Shown: one piece after another, positions 10,981 through 23,421 of the stretch | How the letters are laid out: the number at the start of each line of letters is the position of its first letter | How positions within the stretch are numbered: the stretch's first letter is position 1 | Assembly (NCBI GenBank): GCA_033439795.1 | Contig: JAUTDP010000016.1 | Span: forward strand, 248,001 to 312,000 | From: Sordaria brevicollis | Lineage: Eukaryota; Ascomycota; Sordariomycetes; Sordariales; Sordariaceae | DNA: 64,000 bases | Direction: 5' to 3' | The notes under the pieces: model-generated | Seen by the model: only the letters and a program-made list of their open reading frames with translations | Databases searched by the model: none | Told to the model about the DNA's origin: nothing | Position numbers and translations under genes: made by a program

Positions 10981-13900
10981 TACACGGTAGGTAGACCAAC
11001 AAGGTGTAGGGCAAGCACAACCTATACTATGGTATCTATTTCTGAAACGCGGCAGCTTGCAGATGGTGGTGGGTGCATGGCGAGATACACATATTCGCTT
11101 TGCAGCATAGAGGTATTGGCTGCAGGATTTTCTGCAGCATTTTTCTGCAGATTTTTTATTTTTGAATGGGATTGGGGCGTTACGAGATTGTATGTGCGAG
11201 ATTTGCGGGGATGTACTGGGGCAACGAGGGGAACGAGGGACACTGCGATTAGGAACCAACACAGGCAGGAAGGAGGTGGTGAAAGAAACGTTTGACAGGT
11301 CATAGAGGGAATGAGCTAGAGATACGGACGGTGCCCAAGGGAACGGGGGAAAGGCTGGAAGCGGCGAAGTCACCGTTCTCAGTATGTATACTGGCAGACG
11401 ACGACGATTGGAGCGAATTCCTGTCACCGGGACCTGGTATTGACAGTCTAGGTAGACTTCTCTGGGACTTGGGTCACGCTTATGATGGAAGGGAAGGTAG
11501 ATCCTATCCCATGGACTGGGACCCGTCAACCGTCAGGTTTGCCCAGCCAGGTCCAGGTCCGGGTCCGGGGTCTCGGGAAGTTGAATGGCACGAGGTAAGC
11601 CGCCTGGGGCATAAGGGATACCTACCTCCAAGTCCTCCTCCTGTCCAGTCGAGTGGAAGTCAAAGAGCATATGGCGGAAAACGGACACTGGGAGTCTGTG
11701 ACGATTGTTGATCTATCCGTATCTGATCTATCCGTTGTGCTGTTGACATGCCTTGCTTGAGGTACACTAATGATGAGTGTCCGACGGCGTTGGGAATACA
11801 ACAAGGTGACTGATGCTGTTATCCATGAGCTGTAACCCCCAGACTTGAGCAGAAGATTCGAAGCAAGGCAATCAAGGACAGGGAAGCCGTGAAATACTTC
11901 CTCTTTTGGCACCAATCGCAGGATCTGACAAGTCGGTCCATCAGCCTTTCTCGACCGGTACTTACCGGGATAATAGACAGGGAATACTTCTTGTACACTG
12001 TATCGAAGCCGGCGGACAAGACGAAGTTGCCCTACCTTACTCGCTTAAGTTGCAGGTACAGTACTGAACAAGCGATGGAAGCAAGGCAACACCAGCCGCG
12101 CACTGCATTTCCGGGAGTAGGTAGCAGCGGCGCGGCCCTCTTTCTCGTGGAACTCGTGGCTTTTCCTTCAGGTTGGTGTCAGTGGATAAGGCGAACTGGA
12201 CACGTCCATTCCCGTACAGGCCAAATCAGTCCAGTCCAATCCGGTACTGTGACTGTCCCATCCATTGACCAGTGATGGGGACGGATCCTTTCCACATAAC
12301 CCTCGTTCATCCCGTAGGAAATGTGAAACTCGTATTCACCAGCTCTGGCGTTGGAGATTCATGCATAGAGGTACCGGACCTATCAACGGTGATGTTTTGT
12401 CATCAGACAGTCCCTCCTCTCCCTCTGAGGATTCGGGCTATGATAGTTCTAGCCCCCGCTGTGTAACGAGGCATCATGGTGTGTCAGTCGATGCTGGCGT
12501 CATCTCCTTTAGGTTTGTTCACACTCCGGAAATCTTCGTTGTCGTCCGCTGTATGCGATCCTTCGCTCAATGTTTCAGCGATACCACGACGGTGTTGACA
12601 GGATTCCTGCCGGGAAGGATGGAACAGCGAGGAAGTTTCCTTGCGAGGACCAGGTCGGATGCGGTAGCCCGCTTCCGCAAAGACATTTGGCCAAGTTAAC
12701 TCCAGGGGGCAGATTCAATGTGTGTATGTATGCCCGACTGTCAACGACGTGGTTTGACAACAGGTAGGGGTGTAGCTGATTGACGAGTTAGGAAAGTTCG
12801 GGCGGTCCAGTCCAGAGGAGAGAACCGAAGGGTCAAGGGACCGAAAGGCGGGCAGATACCTAAAGTTGGGCGTCATACAAGTGTGAAGAGACAGACAGGC
12901 CTGAAGGTAGGTACTAGGTAGATAACTACCTCATTACCTCACAGTGTCCAGTTCCCATCCCTTGATAGTACGCCCAGTGCTTTTGGTGGACTACCATGGT
13001 CCAGGGACCAGGTACATCCCCTCCCCATCATGACCATTCCACAACCAAGAAGTTGAAAACGTCCGTCCCTCCGTTCCATGTCCGACTCGGCTGGCTGCTC
13101 AAGTATAAGCACTTGCTTTGCTTGCTTCCCACCACTCCATGCCCTACCTGCAGCAGCTCCGGGGCACAGTATGATCATATCCCACAAGGACAAGTATGTC
13201 GTGGCAGGTTATATGGGCATGTCGTGGGATCTAGATTCACCCTCGCTTAGATGCTGTACTTCCCACTCTGCTTGGTGTGCTCACCCCTTTTCACCCGGGC
13301 GGGCAAGGGCCGCAAGGCACGAGTCAAGTTTGACCCGTCCCTGGGCTACTTGGTGCGTCTTGTCGGGCTTCCGGTCTTGGACTGGGTCTCGGACGATCCG
13401 TTCTGATTCGGCATCCCGTGCTCTCGCCTTGTCGGCCAGGCACCGAAGACCATGGGAGGGACTCGGGGATCCGTGGTGGGGGTTCCGGCGTTGTCTGGTT
13501 CTGGTTCGGGTGTGCCCGATGGAGAAGATATGTATCGGCACAGTCAATCATTGTTTAAAATAGCGGGAAATAGCATTTCTTTGTGAGAGTCCAGGCTCGT
13601 GGGCCTAAGGTCGATAGCCGGTACCAATCGCCAGCGGATCGCGGTTTGGTGCATTGGGTTTTCTTGCGCTTTTGTTTAGTTAGTGGGGGGGCTGCTTTTG
13701 TGTTTTGGTGAGGATGGACGTTGAAAACGGCCGAGTGTGAGATTCCTAGAGAGGTCAAGTTGGAGTTGGGAGAGAGTCCAAGTTGTCGATCCATGATGCT
13801 CCTGGATGATGTTGAATTGAAAAGAACGAGTGTCGACGTTGCCCGCTAACTTGCCAAGCCCTTAAAAAGAGTCCGGGCAGGGACACACGTGACCGCACCG

Positions 13901-14036
13901 ACCACTCGCAAAAAGTGGGTCCTTAACATCCAAGCTTCCAAACTTCGACATCACCAAAAGAACATTTTGACTCTCAACGACCACCATCACCACCACCCCA
14001 CCACCTCTTTGTGTCTCCGGCAACCAACAAACCGCA
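10981..14036. other. 3 kb intergenic stretch with no supported gene
   Basis: GC content returns to normal here. The longer frames begin at TTG or GTG codons, lack plausible splice partners and show no domain. Short TACCTAGGTA-like motifs occur around 12905-12935. The right end probably holds the promoter of the methyltransferase gene. A lineage-specific short gene cannot be excluded. Confidence 0.45.
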
Positions 14037-15346
14037 ATGGCCCGAACAACCCAAATCAAGCGCAAGCACATGCAAATCGCCCGCTTCTGCCGGCAATACC
14101 TCCAGCTCGAACCCGTCGTGGATTACCCAGACGGCGAGTACCTGTGCGACGCCTGGGTGCAAGAGACACTGTACGAGCAGCTGTTCAGCGAGGACGTCAA
14201 ACATCCAGCCCCCGTAAGATACCAGCTGAGGATCCTGAAGGAGCTGGTGAAGAGGATTGAGGGGAGTATTGAGGATTGGGAGAGATATGTAAGTTTTCTG
14301 TCTGTCTCTAACTGTTTGACTTGAAAGAAAAAGATGTGTGGTGTGGCCAGACGGAAAAGTCAAAAGTGAGAATGAGAAAATGTCTCGGCTGGCTGCTGTT
14401 GTTATAAAAAAAAAGTGAAAAGTTTCCATCCTTACCAAAGCTACTGTTGTAATGAATGAATTAGGGCCTCTCGGACAATCTCTACAACAGACTCTCCCAT
14501 CTCCTGTCTCTGCGGTTACCCTCCGAGGCCGATGCCGCGCAGGAAAAGTGCTACGTCACTTACCACCTGTCTCTTCTCGGCGACGGCAGTCAACCTACGC
14601 AAGAAGGCGATGATTCGGGAGAGCAGCCGGACCGTGACCACCATACACTACCACTCCTCGGAGACTCCTCACCGCACATCACCCTCCTAGAATCCCGCAA
14701 CCTCATCGCCGCCTCCGGCACCACCGGCCTCCGCACCTGGGAAGCCTCCCTGCATCTAGGGCAATACCTCCTCGCCAACCCTTCCCTCGTGCGCAACAAG
14801 CGCGTGCTGGAACTCGGCGCAGGAACAGGCTACGTCTCCATCCTCTGCGCCAAGTATCTCGCCTCCCAACACGTCATTGCAACCGACGGCTCAGACGAGG
14901 TGGTAGCCAACCTCCCCGACAGCCTGTTCCTCAACGGCCTGCAAGACTCCGTCGGTCTTGTCCAGCCGATGGAACTATGGTGGGGCCACGCGCTTGTTGG
15001 CACGGAAGACGAAAAATGGAATGGAGGCAGGGAGGTGGACGTGGTGTTGGGGGCGGATATCACGTATGATAAGAGCGTGATTCCGGCGTTGGTGGCGACG
15101 GTGGAGGAAGTGTTGGGATTGTTTCCCAGGGCGGAGGTGGTGATTGCGGCGACGGAGAGGAATCGGGAGACGTATGAGAGCTTTTTGGAGGTGTGTGGGG
15201 GAAGGGGGATTGAGGTTGAGCATGCGGACTTTCCCGTGCTGAAGAGGGAGGAGCAGAGGGGACCGTTTTATAATGATGTGATGCCGATACATATTTGTTT
15301 GTTGAGAAGGAAGGAGGGTGAAGTTGGCGGTGGTGGGAATTGGTAG
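14037..15346 (+). CDS. eEF2-lysine methyltransferase, FAM86/Efm3 family, 2 exons
   Basis: The model is 14037-14288 and 14465-15346 (phase-0 intron of 176 nt, GTAAGT/TTAG), giving 377 residues. The N-terminal half is helical, as in FAM86 proteins. The family signature GLRTWEASLHLGQYLL lies at about residues 171-186. It is followed by the class I SAM-binding motif LELGAGTG near residue 199, the acidic strand-2 turn ATDGSD, and ADITYD in the motif-4 region. The C terminus is FYNDVMPIHICLLRR. Proteins of this type (yeast Efm3, human EEF2KMT) transfer a methyl group from SAM to a lysine of cytosolic elongation factor 2. Orthology is inferred from the motifs and the length, which fits the family. 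The ATG at 14037 is preceded by CCGCA and begins MARTTQIKRKH. The gene is not in any visible functional cluster. Confidence 0.88.
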
Positions 15347-15475
15347 TATTCGTCAGGACTTCACACGTTCCAGACGAGTGGTACCTACACAGTAGGGAAG
15401 CTCAATGATGCTGGAGGATGAGGACCGACTGGTGTCACTGATAAGAGCTTATCAGCCAACCTTGATGGCCGTCCA
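15347..15475. other. short 3' flank of the methyltransferase gene
   Basis: A non-coding gap between the methyltransferase stop and the foldback element. No signal was recognised. Confidence 0.5.
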
Positions 15476-15856
15476 GGGATTGATCGATAATAGACCGCTG
15501 AGGCCAGCGGTCCAGATTTCCCAGCGTTTCAATGAGACGCTTAACCTCTTTTGATCGCCAAAGTGGGTTGGCAGCTGGAAAGTGGGACAGAAAAATGGAG
15601 CTAATCTTGGCAAACGTTCGGACCGCTGGGTTAAGAAGTACCTCTGCCAAGACACTAGCCGCAACGTGCATAAGCCAATCAAATCTGTTCATTTTTAAGC
15701 TTTTTGCCCTAGACCGCTGGGTTTCGAACCACTGGAAATCGGGCGGTCCAGCTTTTTAGCGGTCCAGAGAAAAAGTGACCTTCCTAATGACCCACTCCCC
15801 AACAAGTCACAAAACGCGGGACCGCTGGCTTCAGCGGTCCGTTATCGATTAATCCC
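15476..15856. mobile_element. non-autonomous foldback/MITE-like element
   Basis: An unmutated element of about 380 bp with terminal inverted repeats of about 37 bp. The left end begins GGGATTGATCGATAATAG, and the right end, read on the minus strand, begins GGGATTAATCGATAACGG. Each terminus continues into a palindrome of ACCGCTG and CAGCGGT around a 4-nt loop. Further GACCGCTGG/GCGGTCC copies occur inside (about 15620, 15711, 15752 and 15767). No ORF fits a transposase. Its length is near or below the usual threshold for RIP, which would explain its normal base composition. A clean target duplication was not resolved. Confidence 0.75.
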
Positions 15857-16095
15857 CCATGGCTCCATGCCGTCATTGTGAGCTTCCTGGCTCCAACACC
15901 ATGAAGAGGCAATATGGGAGCCAGTTGACAGAAAATTCAGCACCAATAAATTTCGTCTTGGAGCTTGTGCGCATTCGTCTGAATGAGAATCGTCAACAGA
16001 ACCCAGTTTGTATCGTGATCGCCGGCGTTGTTGAAGAAGATGTTCTCTGTGACGGTGACATGTTTTGTTGATTTGGATGATTGCAGAGGGGCCCT
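15857..16095. other. intergenic spacer
   Basis: GC-balanced spacer between the small foldback element and the second AT-rich block. No gene recognised. Confidence 0.5.
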
Positions 16096-16123
16096 CGCTA
16101 TCGAGGTCCCAGGTTTTAGACCC
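16096..16123 (+). repeat. left inverted repeat, tRNA T-arm-like
   Basis: It contains CGCTATCGAGGTCCCAGGTT and then a RIP-softened TTAGACCC. The GGTCCCAGGTTT core resembles the T-arm/B-box part of a tRNA, but no complete tRNA fold was found around it. Confidence 0.6.
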
Positions 16124-19100
16124 ACAGGGGGTTTGCACGAGCTACAAAAGGAACCTTTGCTAAAGATTTCGTATATTACTTTAAGCGCATACTAATAATA
16201 TTTGTACCTTCGTATTTCAATAAACGCCGTCCCCGCGGTATTCCCGCGGTTTGGCCATTTCGCGTAACCGCGACCGTAATATTATTATTCTATACCGTAT
16301 TCCTCCTCTTCCTATAATATATATATTACGTATAATTAGTACCGCATTGTATTAACGTTCTACTATTATAATACGCGCATTTATTTTATTTTATTCGACG
16401 TTTTTTGTAATTTTATAATTATAAGTAAGTGTATATATCGTACTCTTTATTATTTATTTATTAATATATATTTTAGTATTATTCCCCTACGGGGAAATTA
16501 GGTAATAGATTCTTTATATTTTAACGAGGATTATATTAATTAATTATTCTTAGAAGTAATTATTATTCTTAATACCGCGTTAACGCCTATTCCCGAAGTA
16601 CCTATTGAATTTGTATATAAATATATAAAGGAGGAAGCGGTACCCCTACATTTATTTAGCCTTTTTTAAATACCTTTAATATTAATTTTTAATATAGGTA
16701 ATATATTTATTAATTATTATAGAAAATAGAGTTGTAAACCTATTAAATAATCCTTAGTAATTTTAGGAGAAATTAATAGAGGTTTTTATATTCTTGCAAA
16801 TATTATAAATATTCGTTAGCGATATTTTAGTATAGGAAATTTTATTAAAACGGTTATTAAATAGGAATATAATTAGCGTTAGGTTTTTTATTTTTATATA
16901 TTAAGAAATACTTTAGAGTTAAAAAAGGCTAGGGATTATACGGAAAAGTTGCGATTTCGCTATTATATATATAAGGATAGTAAAAAAGAGAATAGTAGGA
17001 ATAGGAAAATAATAAAGGGTATTCGCTATTTAAGAAAGCGTTATCCCGTACGATTTGAGCGGTTTATTTAAAATAATAATTATAATATTAAATATAAAAT
17101 TATTATATTTAAAGAATATATATATTATAATATAGATTTTTATAATTAATTTAATATATTAATAGTTATTAAAGAATTTACTACGTTTTTTCTTTTAATA
17201 AATATTTTTACTACTATTATAGAAAAAATAATTCTTAAGCGTAATTATCCTACGGACCGAAAGCGTATAGAAAATTACGGGGGAGGTTATTTTATTATTA
17301 AAAAGCTTATTAATATTATAATGTTTTTTGGTTTTAAATTAGAAAAAAAATTACGTCTTTTCGATAAAAAGGATTCTCCTTTAAATAAATTTAATAAATA
17401 TTTAAATAAGTTTAAAAATTTTAAAGGTTAAAAAGTTTAAAATATTAAATTTCTATAAGATAATTCGAGAAAAAAAAATACGAAAGATTAAGAGAATATT
17501 AAATTGGTTTTTACGAACGAGAAAAGTTTAAAAACTTTGCGGGAATGTAATATAATTACTATTATAAATTTAATATATAATATAATATATTTCCTATTTT
17601 TTTTATTTATTATTATAGTATAGGATGATTATAGTTTTTGGCTTCTTTATGCCTTTTTTTTTACGTTTAATTAAATTAATAAAATAATTAGAGTATATTT
17701 AAAGGTATTAATTAAATAGTGCGGTGGTTTATACGGTTAAGCGTTTAAATATATAGTTATTAATAATTTTGCAGCTAAGTAAAAGGGTATATAGTTTGCT
17801 TTTAACTTTAATAAGCGCGGGGAAGGTACTATTTAATACCTTTTATATAGGAAGTATTCTTAGGCTACGTTTTATAAGAATTTATAAGGTAATAATAATA
17901 TTTTACGAACTATAATTATAATTTTATATTACTGGTTAATAAAATAAATTTATTTTAAATTTATTAACGAGGCTATTATTTATACTATTTTAGAGTAAGT
18001 AAAATACTTTTATAGAAATTGGCGGCCTTATACTAAATATTGGGTATATTAATTTAGATATATTATCCCGCTATTTTTATAAATTAATATTATAAATGTA
18101 ATTGAATTTTGGTATAGGTATATTAAAATTATTAATACTACGAAGTAAGAAATAAAAACGTTATATAATTTGGTTGGAACGTTATATATAGTTATTAACA
18201 GTTAGTATAATTATATCCGCCGTATTAATATATAGCGTTCCCGCGCTAGATTTTTTTAAGGACCGTTTATATTAGTTTTTTTAGGTTTTGGGTTTAAGAA
18301 ATTGCTAATTCGTATATAAACCCTTATTTTTTAATAATATTATATTATAAAAAATTTACGGCGAAGATGGTAATTTTATAAACTTAGATATATTTATATA
18401 TTTAGTTAAGAAGTACTTTTATTATTAATAATTAAATAGCCCGATAACGAATAAGAGTAGTTTTCCTATATATTATATATAGTTTTATATTAATTTTTAT
18501 TTTAATAACGAAGAAGATTAAAATTAAGAAGTAAACTTTAATTTGGATAATAAAGATGATTTTTATAAATTAATTAATTTATTATTTTAAGACTTTAATA
18601 ATAATCGGGTAGGTATAAGTAAATATTTTATTAATATACTTTAATATAAATACCGCTTTTTTACTACTTAGTAATTATTTTATTTTTATATTTAATATTA
18701 TTATCTTTCTTTTTATTTATTATAAATTGTATATTTTATTTAATTAATTAATTTTTAGGTAGAGAATAGTTTTAAAGTATATAAAGAGATTTGTATACTT
18801 TTTAAAGGTATTTTTAATAATATTATTAGTATATTTCGAAGGTATAAATTAAATTTTTAAGAGGTTTATAAGTAATTATTTGCTAAAGTTTAGGAAATTC
18901 GGGATTTTATAGAGGTTAATAACGGTAATTTAAATTAATTAGATTAAATATTAAATAACCTCTATTAAATAATTGTATAGAATATTAACGTTATTTGTGC
19001 TATTTAAATAGAGGAGTTAATTTAATTATTAAATGAAGTACGAATAAGCTTTTGGGATAATATTTTTAGGGGAAGAAATTAAAGGTATAGGAAAACTATT

Positions 19101-19140
19101 TATTCGCTATTTAATTATATTATTTAATTACTATTTAATT

Positions 19141-19254
19141 TTCAAATCCAAATATTTATTTTTTTAAAACCAAAAACTCTTCCTTTTTTTTCTTAAAAGT
19201 GGAAATTTTTATTTATTATTAATTAATATTTATTTATTTCTTTTTGGATTTGAA
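19141..19254. repeat. 12-bp perfect inverted repeat between two eroded genes
   Basis: TTCAAATCCAAA at 19141-19152 and TTTGGATTTGAA at 19243-19254 surround a spacer of 90 nt. It lies in the gap between the two presumed former coding regions of the AT-rich block and has kept its sequence. Role unknown. Confidence 0.6.
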
Positions 19255-21937
19255 GATTTCTTTCTAATTTTTACTTATAAATAGCAGGAAAGAGATATTT
19301 TTAATATATATCCAACTTATAATTAATATACTTTTTACCCCGCGTTATAAAAATACTTTTCAATTTTTAATATAATTTATTAAATATAAATTATATATAC
19401 GCAACCTATTTTACTAAATATCGATAAAAACTCTTAAAAATTTATATTCCTATTATTAATTTTAAGATTTATTACTCTTTAATTTTTTATAATTTATATC
19501 CCTATAATTATAGAATAATCTTTAAATACTTTTAGTAGTATTAAAATATACTATTAAAATATTACCCCGTATTTATTTCCCGTATAAATAATAAGATAAG
19601 AATATTAAACTTTTTCGTTTTGGAATATAAATATTATTATTTACACTTTCTATCCGTACCTTCCTTTCGTACCTTCCTAATTACTATTTAGTTATATATT
19701 TTAATTAATATAAATACTTTAATTTTTAATAGTAAATAATTCCTTTATACCTTTCTATATTATTATTTTGCGTAAAATTTTTTCTTCTTTTTTTTCTCTC
19801 TTTTATAATTTTATTACTACGTTTATTTCGTATATATTTATCTTTATATATTTGCGTATATTTATTCTAACCTTAATATTATATTTATAATATAGTATAT
19901 TCTTTTATACGTTATTCCTATTAATATAAATATTTAAATCCTATTTTAATATTTTATTTTAATTGCGATTTGAATATTAATTAACGTTGTATTTATTTAA
20001 ATTAGTAAATTATATTTCTTAAAACGCGTAATATTAGGAAGAGGGATATAGAAATAGAGGCGGACAATACCCTCGAAGTAATTAATCCCCGTCCCCTTAA
20101 AAAAAAGTTTTATATAAAATATTTATTTTCGTTTTCTTACCGCTTTCCTACACTTTATATAGCGTTAATATAATATATATTATAAATAATTATTACGAAT
20201 AATATTATTAATAGAGGAGGAGATAAAGTTCTTATCTTAATTCCGTCTAAAAAATCGACCGATAGTAATAAGGGTATAGAAAGAAATATACTATATAGCG
20301 TTTATTTAATAAAAGTTATTAATAATAAATTGCCCGACTTATATAGGTATTATAATTAAAATAGTATTAATTTTATTTATTAGGAATATTCTAAATATAG
20401 ATATTCTATTATTTACCGCCTTATAAATTTAATATTCTTAATACTTTATAATTGTTTTAATATATTTAATAAATAAATTACCCTTTATATTAAAGAGAAT
20501 ATAAAGAATTAATAGGAAAAAAATTATATTACTAAAATTAATAAACGTAGCGCGGTTTATATTTAAACCGGTAAAAACTTTATTAAAATATAGTATTTTT
20601 AGAAAAAAGAAGAAAAGGCGGGTAATATTTTGTCTATTATATTTTAATATTTTACTACTTCTACGCCTACCTTATAATTCGATAATACCTCCTATATTAT
20701 AACGTTTTTACCTCTTACCGAAGAATAGTAAAAATAATTTAAAATAGAATTTTTAAAGCATTAAATTATAATTTTTAAAAATATAATTAAAAATAGTAAA
20801 AAAGTTCGGGAAATTATTATTTAAATAATTAATAATATAAAGTCCGTAAAGAAGATTCTTTCTATTATAAATAATATTATAATAAGTAAAAAAATTAGGA
20901 ATTTTAAAAACGTAGGATTTATATAGGATATATATTAATAAATATAATAGAAAGCGTTTATAAAGGTTTTGAAAAAGGATAAATCTATTTTTAAATTATT
21001 TTTTACTTTTAAATATAATCCAAAGTTTATTTCTTCTTTATTTAACGATAAAGCTTCGTAATAGCTTCCCTAATATTTTATTTCTTTTATATTTATTAAT
21101 AAAAAGTAATATATTAAAGAGAATAATAAAAATTTAGAAATTGAGGAGGAAATTGAAGAGGAGGTTGAAAGAGAGGAGGGAGAAATTAAAGAGGAAAAAA
21201 TTAAAGAGGGAAAAATTAAAGAGGGTAAGGTTAAAAAGGATATTAATATTAAAATTACTTAAATAATATTTTTAAATAGCGGGGATATGCTTTTATAAGG
21301 GTTATTTACTATTATTTTATAATTATATTTTATAATCTTCTTTTATAATTTTTTTTCATAATTTTCTTTTTATAAAACTTTTTTTTATAATTACTTACTT
21401 TTATTTTTTTATATAATTATCTATTATAACGCTTTCCCGCACTATTAAAGTATTTGAAAGTATAAGAATATATTTAAAATAATTAGAAATAAACGAATAA
21501 TAAAATAAGATAAATAATAAAAATAATTTTTTTTAATAAATATTATAATAATAAAATAACGTTTAAAACGTATAAAATAAATATAATATATAATAAATAT
21601 AATATTTAATAAAAAGTTTTTTAATTTTATAAATATTTATTCTATATTTTAAAGTAAAATTATTCTATTTATATAGGTTTTATATATAAAGTTTTAAAAT
21701 TATAATTTTTATATTACGTTACCGACGATAATATTAATATTCTTATTATAATGCCGGCCGGTAATAATATTGCGAAATGTTACGGGCGGCGTCAATCCCC
21801 TAATATAAGTATATATTCCCCGCCGCTTTTGCGTAAATAAGCGCGAGGAGTACGGGACTCCTAATATTACTTGTGATATTGGGTGCCGTCCGTGCGGTGG
21901 CTCGGGTCAGGCGGTGCACCACCTAACTAGGTTTAGC

Positions 21938-21966
21938 GGGCCTCAAACCTGGGACCTCGATAGCGC
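21938..21966 (-). repeat. right inverted repeat, tRNA T-arm-like
   Basis: On the minus strand it reads GCGCTATCGAGGTCCCAGGT and then TTGAGGCCCGC. It is the inverted counterpart of the 16096-16123 sequence and is less mutated. Confidence 0.6.
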
Positions 21967-22296
21967 TCCCCGCAGAGGGCCCAGCAACGGGAGTTCATTG
22001 TCTTGGCATGGCCTTGTGCACTTTGAAACTTGGGCTGAGCACGAGCCACCTTAATCACCCAAAGCGCCAACGCCAAGCTTTGCGCCTCAAATCTCAGGCG
22101 CCACACCCACGAGTTAGGGCTTGCACCCAATTACGCGGCACGGGAGTGGAATTTTGTGAGTGGCTCCACCGCAAAGCTGGCGGTGCCCCGTGCGTCCTTG
22201 GTGCAAAATTAACGACTTCAAAAAAAGCACATCGCCTTCGCATCTCGCTGTTGCACTTCTCGGTCTTGATCGTCAACTCGCCCGCAAGACACCAAG
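21967..22296. promoter_or_regulatory. promoter region of the eS24 gene
   Basis: The only space available for the promoter and leader of the ribosomal protein gene, squeezed between the AT-rich block and ATG 22297. No TATA box was recognised. No validated ribosomal-gene element can be named from sequence alone. Confidence 0.45.
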
Positions 22297-23421
22297 ATGG
22301 CTGACTCCGACTCCCCCGTCACCCTGCGCACTCGCAAGTTCATCCGCAACCCTCTGCTTGGCCGCAAGCAGATGGTCGTGTACGTTGCCGCCCTCGATCC
22401 GTGATTTCTGACAATGGACAACGACGCCGTCGCAGAATGGCAAAGTATCAGCAGCAGCAGCAATATTTTGGTCGTCATGATTGTCTTTCACCTCTTTTGT
22501 CTTTCACAGAGCATATCCGAGAACCTACCACACGAAGCGAATGCGACAAAACCATCACCAACCCAAACCCCCTCTTCGACGAGAAGATGCGTTGCGATCG
22601 ATCGAGTCAATCAATGACCACCCCACATCCAAATCCATCCACACACACACACATCACATGTGTACCCTGCGAAATCAAGCCAGCTCTGATGCTTCAAGTG
22701 GTTCAGAAAGAGATGGGAAAACATGGACAGACACAGATGACCCTTGCTGAAAAGACTTGCCGGGTTTCGCGGGGGATCATGCGATATGCGGTGGATTACA
22801 TAGATGATGGGCAAAACAGAGAAAGACAAGAAAGATTCGCCCGCACTTGTGGGTGATTGATGGTTTTGTCGCGTTTCGCTTCGGTGAAATCGTGATAGAA
22901 ATCTGAGGGAGGCGGAGAAGGAGACACATCAAGTCCAAAGCTGCTTATCTTTGTCATAATGCGCGGTTGTTGCTCCCTCAACAACTCAAGGACAGTCTTG
23001 CTTACTCCTGCTTTTTTTGACTACTACAGGGATATCCTCCACCCCAACCGTCCTAACATCTCCAAGGACGAGCTCCGCGAGAAGCTGGCCACCCTCTACA
23101 AGGCCACCAAGGACCAGGTCAACGTCTTCGGTCTCCGCACCCAGTTCGGTGGCGGCAAGACCACCGGCTTCGCCCTCGTCTATGACTCCCCCGAGGCCAT
23201 GAAGAAGTTCGAGCCCCACTACCGTCTTGTCCGTGTCGGCCTTGCCTCCAAGATCGAGAAGGCTTCTCGCCAGCAGCGTATGTCACCTCTCCCGGGTATA
23301 TCCATCTACGCCTACAGATTTGCTAATACAGTGGACTACAGGCAAGCAGCGCAAGAACCGCCAAAAGACCCTCCGCGGCACTGCCAAGGTCAAGGGTGCC
23401 AAGCCCAAGAAGGAGAAATAA
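22297..23421 (+). CDS. 40S ribosomal protein eS24 (S24), 3 exons
   Basis: The model is 22297-22379, 23030-23277 and 23342-23421, giving 136 residues, the usual eS24 length. The N terminus reads [18 protein letters not shown] and crosses the first splice into DILHPNRP. Exon 2 carries the family core [20 protein letters not shown] and ends in KASRQQ. Exon 3 adds KQRKNRQK and a basic tail ending KKEK. The protein is a component of the small ribosomal subunit. The first intron is 650 nt, about ten times the usual size, after only 28 codons. Long first introns near the start codon are typical of fungal ribosomal protein genes. I found no convincing box C/D snoRNA in it. Splice signals are GTACGT/ACAG and GTATGT/ACAG. 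Confidence 0.97.

Larger units (their letters stand above)
16096..21966. mobile_element. RIP-mutated AT-rich block, unclassified transposon(s)
   Basis: About 5.9 kb, very AT-rich from about 16150 to 21840, with stops in every frame. On the + strand, long stretches still read through if TAA/TAG are taken as former Gln codons. One lies at about 16480-18700. A second at about 20200-21260 ends in a Glu/Lys-rich repeat tail at about 21110-21260. This suggests two former genes in the same orientation. I could not place them in a superfamily. An inverted pair carrying CGCTATCGAGGTCCCAGGTT bounds the block (16096-16123 on +, 21938-21966 on -). It may be its terminal repeats or flanking tRNA-like copies. 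GCAGAGGGGCCC on the left and GCAGAGGGCCC on the right are near-identical direct repeats just outside. Confidence 0.65.

Noticed and set aside
11292..11711. 139-codon frame right of the MULE
   Set aside because: It starts at a TTG codon, has no ATG in a good position and no domain. A long frame on the other strand overlaps it.
12265..12699. 144-codon frame on the + strand
   Set aside because: It starts at TTG, has an odd mixture of residues and no splice or domain support.
15711..15740. B-box-like GGGTTTCGAACC inside the small foldback element
   Set aside because: No tRNA structure surrounds it. It is part of the repeated GACCGCTGG motif context.
22796..22910. Possible box C/D snoRNA in the eS24 intron (GATGATGG ... 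CTGA)
   Set aside because: The C box is imperfect and no terminal stem or second box pair was found.
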